Both the position numbers and the translations under genes were made by a program. The notes under the pieces are model-generated. The model was not told the origin of the DNA. It worked only from the letters and a program-made list of their open reading frames with translations, and searched no databases. This document shows positions 1 through 9,328 of a DNA stretch of 64,000 bases, piece by piece. Each line of letters starts with the position of its first letter. Position 1 is the first letter of the stretch. Source of the DNA: Actinophytocola sp036378875 (lineage in GTDB: Bacteria; Actinomycetota; Actinomycetes; Mycobacteriales; Pseudonocardiaceae); NCBI RefSeq assembly GCF_036378875.1, contig NZ_DASUVO010000120.1, positions 20,110 through 84,109 of the forward strand. The letters are read 5' to 3'.

Positions 1-1
1 C

Positions 2-283
2 ACCTCTCTGTTCGCGTCGCCGGACGGCACCCGGCTCGCGGTCGGCCACAACGGGTTCGTCGAGGTGCTCGACGTGGCCCTGGCCGCGCTCGCCGACCGG
101 CCACTCGCGGCCACCACGCCGGCGGACCTGCACATGCTGCGCACCCGGCTGGACGGGGACTCGCCGTTCGTCGAGCTGCTGCACATATGTCTGGCGCACC
201 GGTTCGGCGTGGACGTCGCGCTCGGCGATCCCGGGCCGGTCCACGCACGGGACGACGACATCGCGCTGGGAGAGCCGGCGTGA
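2..283 (+). CDS. C-terminal end of a propeller-like protein (partial)
   Basis: Open reading frame entering from the left edge and stopping at TGA 281-283. The visible 93 residues begin with a SPDGTRLAVG stretch followed by a hydrophobic strand and a VEVLDV strand, the look of a WD40 or similar beta-propeller blade. After that comes a short acidic helical tail. The stop overlaps the GTG start of the Hsp70-like gene by GTGA, so the two are probably translationally coupled. The N-terminus lies outside the window, so the full architecture and function cannot be named. The propeller assignment is an inference from one blade. Confidence 0.6.
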   Translation, partial: TSLFASPDGTRLAVGHNGFVEVLDVALAALADRPLAATTPADLHMLRTRLDGDSPFVELLHICLAHRFGVDVALGDPGPVHARDDDIALGEPA

Positions 284-1869
284 CCGCCAGGATCGGCATC
301 GACTTCGGCACCGCGAACACGGTGGTCGCGCGGTGGGACGAGGCGCGTGGCCGGGGCGAACCGGTGCCGCTCGACGGGATCGACCTGACCCGCTCCGGCG
401 GGGGAGTCCGCCAGCGGGTGGTGCCGTCGCTGCTCGCCTACAGCAACACCGGGACCCAGCGCTGGCTGGGTGCCCAGGTGGTCGACCGGTTCGCCGACCC
501 GGACGTCACCGTGTTCCAGTCCACCAAGAGCAACGTCACCGGCCGTGCCGTCGACATACCCAGGGCCGTTGGCAGCCGCAGGATCACCGCGCGGGAGGCG
601 GCCACCCAGTTCCTCGGTGACGTCACCGCCCTCGCCGTGCTCGCGGTCGGCGCCGACGACCTGGAGGTCGTGGCCACCGCCCCGGTCGAGACGTTCGACA
701 CCTACCGCGACTGGCTGGTCGGCGAGGTGGGCGCCGGGATCGGGGCGGCGCGCCTGCGGGTGGTCGACGAGGCCACCGCGGCCGCCGTCGGCTACAGCGC
801 CCGGATGAGCCCCGGCGACGTGTTCTGCGTGTTCGACTTCGGCGCCGGCACGCTGGACGTCTCGGTCGTGCGGGTCGAGGACGCGGGCGGCGCCGGCGCG
901 GGGGTGCGGTCGATCGCCAAGGTCGGGCTGGACCTCGGCGGCAACCATGTCGACGCGCTGCTCGCCGAGCACGTCGCCGCAGAGACAGGGCTGTGCCACG
1001 GCGACCCGGTCACGTTCAACCAGGTGTTCCGCCCGCTGCTGATCGCCGCCGAGGCCGCCAAGGTCGAGCTGACCCACGCCGCCCGGTCCACGGTGGCCAC
1101 CACGGACCCGGTCAGCGGCCGGGAGTACCGCACGGAGGTCACCCGTTCGCGGTTCGAGCGGCTGCTGCGGGACAAGGACGTGCTGGGCCGGGCCAACCGC
1201 GCGCTGCGCAGGGCGCTCGAGGGCGCGGCCGCGAAGGGTTACCCCGCCGACGGGTTCGCCGGCGTGTTCCTCGTCGGCGGCACCAGCCTGATCCCGGCCG
1301 TGCGTGACCTGGTGAACCTGCAGTTCGAACCGGAGCTCGTGCACCTCGACCGGCCGCTGGAGGCGGTGGCGGCCGGCGCCGCCGGCATCGCGGGTGGGCG
1401 CGAGCTGCACGACCACATCCAGCACGACTACGCGATCCGGCACGTCGACGCGCGCACCGGCACCTACGAGTACGAGGTGCTGGTCGAGGCCGGCACCGCC
1501 TATCCGACGCAGGAGCCGGTCCGGTCGATCACGATCAAGGCGATCCACCCGGCGCAGCAGCGGATGGGCATCGCCGTCTACGAGCTGGCCCACGCCACGA
1601 GCGGCGCCGACCTGGAGATCGTGTTCGACGCCCTGGGTGGTGCCCGCACGGTGGCGGTGACCCCCCAGCACCGCCAGGAACGGTCCACGCTGTGGCTGAA
1701 CGAGGACAGCCCGACCTTCCTGACCGCCGACCCGCCGGCCGCCGCCGGCGTCGACCGGTTCCGGCTGGACTTCCGGATCGACGCCCAGAAGCGGCTCACC
1801 GTGTCCGCGTTCGACCTCGAGCGGCGCACCTGGGTGCTGGCCGGTCACCCGGTCGTCCAGCTGGCATGA
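280..1869 (+). CDS. Hsp70-family ATPase-like protein
   Basis: 529 residues. The Hsp70/actin-fold nucleotide-binding motifs are all visible: phosphate loop 1 IGIDFGTANTVV at the N-terminus, phosphate loop 2 VFDFGAGTLDVSVV near residue 185, and the adenosine motif FLVGGTSLIPAVRDL near residue 330. The roughly 150 residues after the ATPase domain are beta-rich, as in a short substrate-binding region, but lack the long helical lid of DnaK (about 620 residues). I chose GTG 280 because the protein then starts four residues before the phosphate loop and overlaps the upstream stop; starts further upstream would add an Arg-rich non-homologous leader. It is probably co-transcribed with the DUF1257 gene. 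It is a chaperone-like ATPase rather than housekeeping DnaK; client unknown. Confidence 0.9.
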   Translation: MTARIGIDFGTANTVVARWDEARGRGEPVPLDGIDLTRSGGGVRQRVVPSLLAYSNTGTQRWLGAQVVDRFADPDVTVFQSTKSNVTGRAVDIPRAVGSRRITAREAATQFLGDVTALAVLAVGADDLEVVATAPVETFDTYRDWLVGEVGAGIGAARLRVVDEATAAAVGYSARMSPGDVFCVFDFGAGTLDVSVVRVEDAGGAGAGVRSIAKVGLDLGGNHVDALLAEHVAAETGLCHGDPVTFNQVFRPLLIAAEAAKVELTHAARSTVATTDPVSGREYRTEVTRSRFERLLRDKDVLGRANRALRRALEGAAAKGYPADGFAGVFLVGGTSLIPAVRDLVNLQFEPELVHLDRPLEAVAAGAAGIAGGRELHDHIQHDYAIRHVDARTGTYEYEVLVEAGTAYPTQEPVRSITIKAIHPAQQRMGIAVYELAHATSGADLEIVFDALGGARTVAVTPQHRQERSTLWLNEDSPTFLTADPPAAAGVDRFRLDFRIDAQKRLTVSAFDLERRTWVLAGHPVVQLA

Positions 1870-1880
1870 AGGAGATCACG

Positions 1881-2288
1881 ATGTCCCACTTCACCCGTGT
1901 CCTGACCCAGCTGCGCAACGTGGACGTGCTGGTCGAGGCGCTGCGGGCGGTCGGCCACCAGCACGTCGAGGTCCACGACCAGCCACAGACCCTGTACGGC
2001 TACGAGGGCGACGTCCGCCCCGAGAAGGCCGAGGTGATCATCCGCCGCCGGCACGTCGGCCAGTCCAGCAACGACATCGGCTTCGCCCGCCGCCCGGACG
2101 GCGCCTTCGAGGCGATCATCAGCGCGTTCGACCGGTCCAGGTACGACACGACGTGGCTGGCCAGGCTCACCCACTCGTACGGCTACGTCGCCACACTTCG
2201 TTACGCCGAGACCCACGGCTACGAGGTCGCCACGGACGAGCTCCAGCCGGACGGCAGCCGCCGTCTCACCCTCCGCCGAACCACCTGA
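1881..2288 (+). CDS. DUF1257 (Ycf35-like) protein
   Basis: 135 residues opening with MSHFTRVLTQLRNVDVLVEA, the signature opening of the DUF1257/Ycf35 family of small proteins known from chloroplasts, cyanobacteria and actinomycetes; their biochemical role is not established. The C-terminal half (YGYVATLRYAETHGYEV, then a short basic strand) also fits the family, and the length is typical. Start ATG 1881 is preceded by AAGGAG at a good distance. An in-frame ATG at 1866 overlaps the upstream stop but would place the ribosome site inside the gene. The gene lies directly behind the Hsp70-like ATPase, a pairing that suggests joint action, but nothing here shows the substrate. Confidence 0.8.
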   Translation: MSHFTRVLTQLRNVDVLVEALRAVGHQHVEVHDQPQTLYGYEGDVRPEKAEVIIRRRHVGQSSNDIGFARRPDGAFEAIISAFDRSRYDTTWLARLTHSYGYVATLRYAETHGYEVATDELQPDGSRRLTLRRTT

Positions 2289-2500
2289 CGTGCGAATAGT
2301 TCGTCCACTGAGGATGGTCGGGTGCCGAGCGGAATTCCGGGACTACGCATAGTGCAACTTGCTGATCCGCGACCCCGGTGAACTCGCCGCGCCTATTCGG
2401 CAACAAAAATTAACGCACCACCACAACCTTTGCTATCGTGTATACAGGAGTGCGTGAAGGCCACTAATGCGCGCTAGTCCAGACCTGGAAAGAGAAGACA
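2289..2500 (+). promoter_or_regulatory. AT-richer leader and promoter region of lsr2
   Basis: This 212-bp stretch is visibly richer in A+T than its surroundings, especially 2400-2450. A weak promoter can be drawn: TTAACG at 2410-2415 and TATCGT at 2434-2439 with an 18-bp spacer; TATACA at 2441-2446 is an alternative -10. Lsr2 binds AT-rich DNA, so autoregulation here is plausible but inferred. No open frame of interest is present. Confidence 0.4.
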
Positions 2501-2896
2501 ATGGCTCAGAAAGTGTTGGTCCAGTTCGTAGACGACCTGGACGGCACGTCATCCGATGACGTCTCGACCGTTCAGTTCGGGCTGGACGGTGTCAGTTACG
2601 AGATCGACCTCAACGGCGCGAACGCGGAACATCTTCGCAAGATCTACGCCGACTACGTGGCGGCGGCCCGGCGCACCGGCGGCCGCCTCAAGCGCGGCGG
2701 CCGCCCTGGCGAGAAGGGCGGATCCGGTGACGCCGGCGCGATCAGGGAATGGGCGATCGAGAACGGATACGAACTGTCCGGCCGTGGCCGACTCCCCGGT
2801 CACATCGTGGAGGCGTACCAGGAAGCGCAGCAGGTGAAGCCAAGGCAGAAGGCCAAGACGGTGGCCGCCAAGCGCCGCGGCGCCGCGAAAGCGTGA
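2501..2896 (+). CDS. lsr2: Lsr2 nucleoid-associated protein
   Basis: 131 residues with the classic Lsr2 layout. The N-terminal dimerisation domain opens MAQKVLVQFVDDLDG and contains YEIDLNGANAEHLR. A flexible basic linker follows, then a C-terminal DNA-binding domain (IREWAIENGYELSGRGRLP) with the GRGR-type AT-hook that enters the minor groove, and a Lys/Arg-rich tail. Lsr2 is the actinobacterial H-NS analogue that silences AT-rich and horizontally acquired DNA. ATG 2501 follows an AAGAGAAGA purine stretch. It is monocistronic, ended by a strong hairpin. Actinomycetes often hold more than one lsr2 paralogue, and which one this is cannot be decided from the window. Confidence 0.97.
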   Translation: MAQKVLVQFVDDLDGTSSDDVSTVQFGLDGVSYEIDLNGANAEHLRKIYADYVAAARRTGGRLKRGGRPGEKGGSGDAGAIREWAIENGYELSGRGRLPGHIVEAYQEAQQVKPRQKAKTVAAKRRGAAKA

Positions 2897-2900
2897 CCTC

Positions 2901-2936
2901 ACTCCTGGGCGCGACGAAGTGGTCGCACCCAGGAGT
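2901..2936 (+). terminator. Terminator hairpin after lsr2
   Basis: Inverted repeat with 15-bp arms (2901-2915 and 2922-2936, one G-T type mismatch) around the hexaloop GAAGTG, five bases behind the lsr2 stop. It has no T-tract, as is usual for high-GC actinomycete terminators. Confidence 0.85.
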
Positions 2937-3444
2937 CACCCCGTAAGCCTCCCGTAGTCAAAGCACCGCCGTCCGCTGTCCCGATCAGCCAGGAATCATC
3001 CTCGATGTCGCATGGGTCCGTTCCGGCCCGGATTCATCGCGAGCAGGAAAGCATTCGGCTAATTGGCCGACAACTGTGACATCGATCAGAGAAGTGACCA
3101 ACTGGTTCGCGACCCGTCGCCCGCCCACGCAGGGCGGCGGGGACACGCGCCGACTCTTTCCCACCCACCCGGCACACACGGGCCGCCCACGGTCGCGGCG
3201 AGGGCGTTTTCACACCACCACGATGCCCCGAATGACCCTCGCCACGACGGCGTCGACTATTTAGCGCCCGAGGCCCGCGGCGCGATGAAGGGAGCCTTCC
3301 TCCCGGAGGGCGACGTTCTGCGCGGTCGACGACGGCGTTGATTCCGCACGCCACCAGCATGCCAGCCTGCCGGCCACGCCGCGTTCACCTGATGCCCTTA
3401 GCCTTCGCACACCGTAGGTTCACCCGCGAAGGAACGGAACGCCC
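2937..3444. other. Intergenic region without a convincing gene
   Basis: About 500 bp between the lsr2 terminator and the phytase-like gene. Short open frames on both strands lack ribosome sites and normal codon bias. The last 85 bases must contain the promoter of the secreted protein gene, and a GAAGGA ribosome site sits at 3428-3433. I see no RNA gene or clear operator. Confidence 0.5.
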
Positions 3445-4638
3445 ATGAAGAGACCGTTGGCCGTCGGACTGTCCGCGCTCGCCCTGATCGCGCTCGCCAC
3501 CCCTGGCTCGGCCGCACCGGCCGACCGTCCCACCACCTTCGGGCAGGCGACCCTGACGCGGTTCGCGGCGCTGCCCGCCGAGACGTACGTGCCGGCGAGC
3601 GAGCCGTCCGGTTCCCTGATCGGCACGGCGCCCGTCAACGGCATCACGCCACCGTTCGCCGACCAGCCGATCCAGGGCTTCAGCGGCATCCTGCGCAACG
3701 CGGACGGCACGTTCGACGTGTTGTCGGACAACGGTTACGGCAACAAGGCCAACAGTGCGGACTTCGTGCTGCGGATCAACCGGATCGCTCCCGACTTCGC
3801 CGAGGGCAGGGTCGACGTGCTGGGCGGGTTCAGCCTGACCGACCCGAACGGGCACGTCCCGTTCCCGCTGACCCGCCCCGACCGGGTGCTGACGGGCGCC
3901 GACTTCGACGTCGAGTCCATCGCGCGGGCCGCGGATGGTTCGTACTGGACAGGCGACGAGTTCGGGCCGTACCTGCTGCACTTCGACCGGGCGGGCCGAC
4001 TGCTCGCACCACCGGTCCCGCTGCCCGGCGTCTTCGCACCGGAGAACCCGGCCGGGCCGACCAACCTGCTCAGCAGCAAGGGGTACGAGGGCCTCGCCAT
4101 CTCCCCGGACCGTCGCACCCTGAACGCGTTGCTGGAAGGCACGGTCGCGGGCGACGAACCGGGCACCCTGCGTCTCAACGAGTTCGACCTCGTGGCCGGC
4201 CGCTACACGGACCGCCGGTGGATCTACCAGCTCGAGACACCGCAGCTCGCCATCGGCGACGCGATCGCCGTCGACCGCAACCGGCTGCTGGTGATCGAGC
4301 GGGACGGCGGGCAGGGCGCCGACGCGCGGATCAAGAAGATCTACCTGGCCGACAAGCGCGACCGTGACCACGACGGCAAGCTCGACAAGACTCTCGTGGC
4401 CGACCTGATGAACCTGGCCAACCCGGGCGGCGTCGGCGGCTTCGGCGAGGTGTTCACGTTCCCGTTCACCACGATCGAGGACGTCGTGATCCTCGACGAC
4501 CGCACGATCGGTGTGCTCAACGACAACAACTTCCCGTTCTCGTCAGGTCGCACACCAGGCCGGCCGGACAACAACGAGTTCATCACCGTCCGCCTCAGCG
4601 CCCCACTGCACGCCGACCCCAGGGTCCTGCGCCCGTAG
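3445..4638 (+). CDS. Secreted esterase-like phytase-family protein
   Basis: 397 residues. A Sec signal peptide (MKRPLAVGLSALALIALATP, cleavage probably after GSAAPA) is followed by a beta-propeller with the features of the 'esterase-like activity of phytase' family: QGFSGILRNADGTF, VLSDNGYGNKANSADF, YWTGDEFGPYLLHFD and YEGLAISPD. Acidic metal-binding-like positions (DNGYG, DEFGP) are kept. Such proteins are exported and thought to hydrolyse phosphate or other esters, but the substrate is unknown. The gene stands alone and converges with the next gene, leaving only three bases between the stops. Confidence 0.88.
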   Translation: MKRPLAVGLSALALIALATPGSAAPADRPTTFGQATLTRFAALPAETYVPASEPSGSLIGTAPVNGITPPFADQPIQGFSGILRNADGTFDVLSDNGYGNKANSADFVLRINRIAPDFAEGRVDVLGGFSLTDPNGHVPFPLTRPDRVLTGADFDVESIARAADGSYWTGDEFGPYLLHFDRAGRLLAPPVPLPGVFAPENPAGPTNLLSSKGYEGLAISPDRRTLNALLEGTVAGDEPGTLRLNEFDLVAGRYTDRRWIYQLETPQLAIGDAIAVDRNRLLVIERDGGQGADARIKKIYLADKRDRDHDGKLDKTLVADLMNLANPGGVGGFGEVFTFPFTTIEDVVILDDRTIGVLNDNNFPFSSGRTPGRPDNNEFITVRLSAPLHADPRVLRP

Positions 4639-4641
4639 CGC

Positions 4642-5817
4642 TCACAGCCGCCCGGTCGGGCGGCGTCCACTCCTGATGGCCTCGACCTGCTCGGCCGTGA
4701 ACGGGGGTTCGAGCAGGTCCGGGCGCTGGGCGTAGCAGCGGAACATGTCGGCGATGTAGTGCATGCGGTCGGGCAGGTCCGCCCAGTCCTCGGCCGCGGT
4801 GTCGCGCATGCTGTCGGCCGTGGGGTCGACAGTGGCGAGCAACGCCAGCAGTTCGGGGTCGGACAGCTCCGCGAGCACCGGCGGGAACGCGGCGGTGAGG
4901 TCGTCGCCCAGGTCGAGGTGTTGGCCGTCCGGGAGCGACAGGGTCATCAGGTGCTCGGTGACGGCTCGGCGGGCGATCACCCGTGCGTAGTCGGCCAGCT
5001 GTTCACACGCGATACGTATCGGGTGGCGCCAGCCGAGCAGCTTGCCGAGCGTCAGGCGGAGTCGTTTCCGCAGGCCGTTGCCCGGCAGGAAGACCTCGAG
5101 GAGGTGGCGTTCCAGGTCGGCTGGGTCGACGACGGGCGCCACGAGCGCGGCGGCGATCTCCGGCTGGAGCCGGGTCTGCTCGTGCAGGCCGACCTCGAGG
5201 TTGGCGAGGAGCAGCAGTTCGGCACGCTGCTTCGGTTCCTGGGTGGACAGTGCCCGGTGGTACCTGGTGAAGGCCTGCCGGAGGTGGCGCTGCCCGTCCG
5301 GCGGTTCCCCGGGCCGGAGCGCGTCGCAGAACTCGGCGATGTCGGCGGTGCCGGTCTCTTCGGGGAAGGTGGCCAGGAAGCGCGCGAACTCGCGGGCGAT
5401 CTCCTCGAAGACCTTCTTGTTCCCGCGGGCCGCCGCGTCGCCGGCCGCGTCGAGCCTCGCCACCATCGCGACGACCCGCAGCACCAGCTTCTCGGCATCG
5501 GCCAGCACACCACGCGGAAGGTATCGACGCAGACCACGAACGAACACCTCGGCGACGGCCGCCGCCTCGGGCATGTCGCGCAGCAGCCGTTCGAACGTGC
5601 GGGCGAGATCCTCCTGCCGGATCGTCTGGCCGACCTGCTTCGAGGCCCACACCGCGAACGTGCACCAGTTCGCGGAGCCGCCGGTCCGCGCGGCCAGCGC
5701 CAGCGACAGCTCGTGGTAACAGTGAGTGATCTGCAGATTGCGCACGACCGCATCGACATTCGCGGCGATCCGGTCGACGTCGGACGTCGTCGGTGGCGCT
5801 CCCCAGGTCGTGGTCAT
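4642..5817 (-). CDS. Conserved-looking protein of unknown function
   Basis: 391 residues from ATG 5817; an in-frame start 72 bases upstream would add a very Arg-rich leader. I do not recognise the family. It is mostly alpha-helical, with a segment GGSANWCTFAVWASKQVGQT near residue 50, a leucine-rich central part (residues about 180-260) and an acidic C-terminal half. It has no signal peptide, membrane span or nucleotide motif. Codon bias is normal for the window, so it is a real gene. It is monocistronic on the minus strand and converges with the phytase-like gene. Confidence 0.75.
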   Translation of the reverse strand: MTTTWGAPPTTSDVDRIAANVDAVVRNLQITHCYHELSLALAARTGGSANWCTFAVWASKQVGQTIRQEDLARTFERLLRDMPEAAAVAEVFVRGLRRYLPRGVLADAEKLVLRVVAMVARLDAAGDAAARGNKKVFEEIAREFARFLATFPEETGTADIAEFCDALRPGEPPDGQRHLRQAFTRYHRALSTQEPKQRAELLLLANLEVGLHEQTRLQPEIAAALVAPVVDPADLERHLLEVFLPGNGLRKRLRLTLGKLLGWRHPIRIACEQLADYARVIARRAVTEHLMTLSLPDGQHLDLGDDLTAAFPPVLAELSDPELLALLATVDPTADSMRDTAAEDWADLPDRMHYIADMFRCYAQRPDLLEPPFTAEQVEAIRSGRRPTGRL

Positions 5818-5943
5818 CGGCCTGCCCCCTCGTCCTACCCGTCGGCAGCGTAGCTTTCGCGGCCGCCGCACCGGGGAAATCGTGCCCATTCGGGCAGTTC
5901 CCGTGGTGAGCCGCCCGCCATTGGCCGCGCCGCGGGTTGGGGC

Positions 5944-8900
5944 TCAGAAGGTCCAGTGCAGGGGCGCGGTGGGATCGGGCGTGTAGGTGCAGTAAGTGCC
6001 GGTCTTGACTGCTTGACTGAGATGTCCGCCCAGGACCGGGTCATGTGATCCGATGTGGGCGATGACTGATCTGATGGCCTTAGTGACGGCCGTGCGCGCC
6101 CGTTCGGCGTCCGAGCCGGGCTGCCGGTCGCGGCCGCCGAGCCCGACCGCTGCCGTCAGCTGGTCGGTCAGCGCATCGACGTCGCGACGTATGGCCTCCA
6201 CCCGGCCCTGGTCTCCGAAGGCCTCGGCCTCGCGCAGGTCCTCGTCCAGTTCGGCCAGCCGCTGCCGGTAGGCGGCCTTTGCCTTGTCGTCCAGGACTGG
6301 GCCGAGACTGTTGGAGACCCGGTTTTGATTGGCGGAGTGGCCGGCAACCAGGTCCAGGACGTGGTACTCCCGCCCCGGCTCGGTGAGCAGCCGGGCCAGG
6401 TAGCGCATGCCGACCCGGTCCCGGATTCTGACGGGATCCGTGGAGTGTCGGATCGTCCAGTACTCGCCCTCTCGTTGAAGGGTGGCCGACGTCGCATGCA
6501 CGTCCTGAGGTGGTGTGGTGACCGGTTGGAAGTTCTGGCGTACACCTAGTGCCTGCATGGTGGTCTTCGCTTGCCGTCGGAGTTGGTCGATACGCTGCCG
6601 GTCCGCGCCCCGGCCGCGTGCTTCCAGGCAGTCAGCGAGTTTGGCGCGCGCCTGGGCCGCGAACACAGGAGCGCCGATACGGTCGCTGGTCGCGATGGTG
6701 GCTTCGATGTGGTGCACGGCTTCGTCCTCGCGGTCCAGCGTGATGGCGAGGAGTCCGAGGTAGTACTCGACGGGCCCACTGCAACCCACCCCGATCTGGC
6801 TGGCCCTGACCAGGTAGGACGCGTGGGGCGACAACAGGTCGTACAGGATTTCCGCGCGGGCGCGATCCCCGAGGCAGTGGCAGACCGCTGCGAGACCCGC
6901 CATGTTGGCCAACCAGGTGAAATCGTGGACGATACGGGCAAACCGGTCACCTGCCAGCCGCTCCAGTTCGATTGCCGCGTCGTCTGCCCGACCGGTCTCG
7001 ACCAGGATGAGAGCCAGGAGCGTGCGCAGCGCCGGCACGTTGGGAAACGCGTCGATCAACTGCCGGACAGGGGATTCGAGTTCCTGGCTGCGGCCCTGCC
7101 AGAACATCGGGATGCTGGCCACGAGAGACCACATGTCGATGTCAGGACGATTTACTCGTCGTCCGAGTGCCAAGCCCTCTTCGCTCAGCCGACGTGCTTC
7201 GGCCAGGCGTCCCGCGATGTGCGCCTCGGTGGCGCGCAGTAGCGACACATGCCAGCGCAGTTCGATCATCCGGTGTTTCCGGACGAGTTGCTCGAAAGTC
7301 TGTACCTCCGTGGCGTAGCCGGGCATGTCCCCGAGCTCGAGCAGATTGGCCATGCGCAGGACGCGACCACGGACGAGCAGGTTTCGATCGTCGATCTGTT
7401 CGGCCAGGCGAACGATTCGTGTTGCGATGTCGAGCCGTTCCGGCACCGGCGTGAATCCCCAGATGGCCACGAGCCGGTCGACCAACACCCAGCCGAGCAC
7501 CTCGCGGTCGCCGGCATTCCGGGCAAGTCTGACGGCCTGTTCGCTGAGCCGGGTGCGGGAGTCCAGGTCCGGCGTGAGCACGAGTGCCTTGGCGAGGCGT
7601 GCGAGCACGCGTGCCCGCAGCTTCGTCTCGCTTTCCGGCAGGGTTTTCAACGCCGCCTGAAGGAGACCGATTTCCAGGTTGTCGAGGAGGCCGAAGGTGT
7701 AGACAGTCCCGACGGCGAGTGCGGCGTGTGCCAGGCGGTCGGGTGCGTCGGCCCGCTGCGCGAGGAACGCGGCGTCCTTGAGTGTCTTCCGTGCCGCGGT
7801 GGTGTTGCCGGTGGCCAGTTGAGCGTCGGCCAGCAGGAGCATCACGTCGCACCGCCGCACCGCGGACACCGCCGCGCTGTTCTCGAGGATCTCGACGGCC
7901 CTGGTGAACCGATGGACCGCTTCCTCGTAGGCGAACTCGTGCATCGCGGCACGTCCCGCCTCAACGGTGTATTCAGCGGCCTTCCCCGGATCCGTGCCGG
8001 CCACCCATAGGTGATGTGCCACCTCGGCGAGCCGCGGAGCCAGATCGTCGCGGTGTCTGCGCTCGATGACCTCGGCCGCGCGGGCGTGCAGATCGACGCG
8101 CCGTGATGGCTCCAGTTCGGAATGCAACGTATGCCGAACCAGGTTGTGCACGAATCTGAGCCGGGTGGGCGCACCGGGCACACTCGTCAGAAGTCGGGCG
8201 CGGATGGCGTCGGTCGCCTGGGCCAGTGACATCTCGTCCGGCTGGTCGAGGACGGCGCTCACCACGTCCAGTTCGAACTCCTGGCCGAGCACCGCGCCGG
8301 CTTGCAGCAGTCGGATGCTGGGGCGGCGCAGGCGGTCGACCCGCCGATTGATCACCGCGGTCAAGCCACCCGGCACGATGAGGTCGTCCGGTGACATGTC
8401 GTCGTCGTTCAACAGGCTGTCCTGGCTGGTCAGGGAGCTGACTATCTCGCGGATGAAGAACGGGTTCCCGTCGGTCGAGGCTCGCACCGTTTCAGCGGCC
8501 TGCTCGCTGAGTTGGACGCCACTGACCGCGGCGACCAATCTGGTGACGTCCTGCTGGGTCAGCCCGCGCAGCGGAATGTGTTGGCCCCAGGTCAGTTCGC
8601 CGAGCATTTGCGCAAGTGGGCCGTCAGCGTCCACTTCGACATCCCGATAGGCGCCCAGGATCAGGACGGGGGAGGTTCGTAGATCCTGCGCGAGGAACCG
8701 TAGAAGACGAAGCGAGGGCGCGTCACTCCAGTGGAGGTCGTCCAGTACCACCAGGATGGGCTTGGCTCGGAACACCGTGCGTAACACCTCGCCAACCGCG
8801 TCGAAAAGGCGAAACCGCTCCTGCCCGATCTCGATCAGCGGGCCGAGGGCTTGCCTCGTCGACGTCGTTGGTTCGGGAACCAGATGGCTCATCTCGGTGG

Positions 8901-9210
8901 TTATCGCGCTCAGATCGCGGAGCAGGGAACTGCCGTCGCCTGCGCGAGTCAACGACCGCAGTACCTGTAACCAGGGCCAGAAGCCCGGCGTGCCCTCGCC
9001 TTCCCAGCACCCTCCCCAGGCCACCACCGCGCCGAGTGACCGCGCGTAGTCGCTGATTTCCTCTGCCATTCTGGTCTTGCCGACGCCGGGCTCGCCCGCC
9101 AGCAGCACCAACCCGCCACGGCCGGTCAACGCGTCGTCCGTGGCCAGCCGCAACGTGTGCAGAACATTTTCCCGTCCGACGAGGACACCTCGCCCGCGTG
9201 GCACATTCAT
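5944..9210 (-). CDS. Giant AAA/STAND ATPase with TPR-like repeats
   Basis: 1088 residues. An AAA_16-type ATPase opens the protein: GVLVGRENVL, Walker A GEPGVGKTRMAE, Walker B ILVVLDDLHWSD, and an IREIV-type sensor helix. About 450 residues of TPR-like helical repeats follow, then a C-terminal domain with RDRVGMRYLARLLTEPGREY and ending YCTYTPDPTAPLHWTF. That ending is typical of a family of actinobacterial AAA proteins that resemble LAL regulators but lack the LuxR helix-turn-helix. I prefer ATG 9210 because GGGAAG sits nine bases before it; ATG 9219 and GTG 9261 are in frame, but 9261 lies inside a perfect palindrome. It diverges from the cyclase-like gene, suggesting a shared signalling task. 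Confidence 0.88.
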   Translation of the reverse strand: MNVPRGRGVLVGRENVLHTLRLATDDALTGRGGLVLLAGEPGVGKTRMAEEISDYARSLGAVVAWGGCWEGEGTPGFWPWLQVLRSLTRAGDGSSLLRDLSAITTEMSHLVPEPTTSTRQALGPLIEIGQERFRLFDAVGEVLRTVFRAKPILVVLDDLHWSDAPSLRLLRFLAQDLRTSPVLILGAYRDVEVDADGPLAQMLGELTWGQHIPLRGLTQQDVTRLVAAVSGVQLSEQAAETVRASTDGNPFFIREIVSSLTSQDSLLNDDDMSPDDLIVPGGLTAVINRRVDRLRRPSIRLLQAGAVLGQEFELDVVSAVLDQPDEMSLAQATDAIRARLLTSVPGAPTRLRFVHNLVRHTLHSELEPSRRVDLHARAAEVIERRHRDDLAPRLAEVAHHLWVAGTDPGKAAEYTVEAGRAAMHEFAYEEAVHRFTRAVEILENSAAVSAVRRCDVMLLLADAQLATGNTTAARKTLKDAAFLAQRADAPDRLAHAALAVGTVYTFGLLDNLEIGLLQAALKTLPESETKLRARVLARLAKALVLTPDLDSRTRLSEQAVRLARNAGDREVLGWVLVDRLVAIWGFTPVPERLDIATRIVRLAEQIDDRNLLVRGRVLRMANLLELGDMPGYATEVQTFEQLVRKHRMIELRWHVSLLRATEAHIAGRLAEARRLSEEGLALGRRVNRPDIDMWSLVASIPMFWQGRSQELESPVRQLIDAFPNVPALRTLLALILVETGRADDAAIELERLAGDRFARIVHDFTWLANMAGLAAVCHCLGDRARAEILYDLLSPHASYLVRASQIGVGCSGPVEYYLGLLAITLDREDEAVHHIEATIATSDRIGAPVFAAQARAKLADCLEARGRGADRQRIDQLRRQAKTTMQALGVRQNFQPVTTPPQDVHATSATLQREGEYWTIRHSTDPVRIRDRVGMRYLARLLTEPGREYHVLDLVAGHSANQNRVSNSLGPVLDDKAKAAYRQRLAELDEDLREAEAFGDQGRVEAIRRDVDALTDQLTAAVGLGGRDRQPGSDAERARTAVTKAIRSVIAHIGSHDPVLGGHLSQAVKTGTYCTYTPDPTAPLHWTF

Positions 9211-9260
9211 CTCGGCCATCTTCCCACTGGCGGGACCGGTACCCAATCGGGTGGCACTCA

Positions 9261-9272
9261 CGTGACGTCACG
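9261..9272. promoter_or_regulatory. Perfect 12-bp palindrome between divergent genes
   Basis: CGTGACGTCACG is a perfect palindrome in the 118 bp between the divergent AAA/TPR gene and the cyclase-like gene. Its position fits an operator serving both promoters. The binding protein is unknown; the resemblance of TGACGTCA to a cAMP-response element is only a coincidence of sequence. Confidence 0.45.
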
Positions 9273-9328
9273 GTGTGCCGTCGCTTTTCACGCCTTCAGG
9301 ACAACGGCATGACACCGAAAGGCCTGAA

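Noticed and set aside
187..279. Upstream extension of the Hsp70-like protein to an in-frame start
   Set aside because: Adds 31 mostly Arg residues overlapping the preceding gene; GTG 280 gives the normal family N-terminus.
3063..3341. Small plus-strand frame upstream of the phytase-like gene
   Set aside because: No ribosome site, His/Arg/Pro-rich composition, no homology features.
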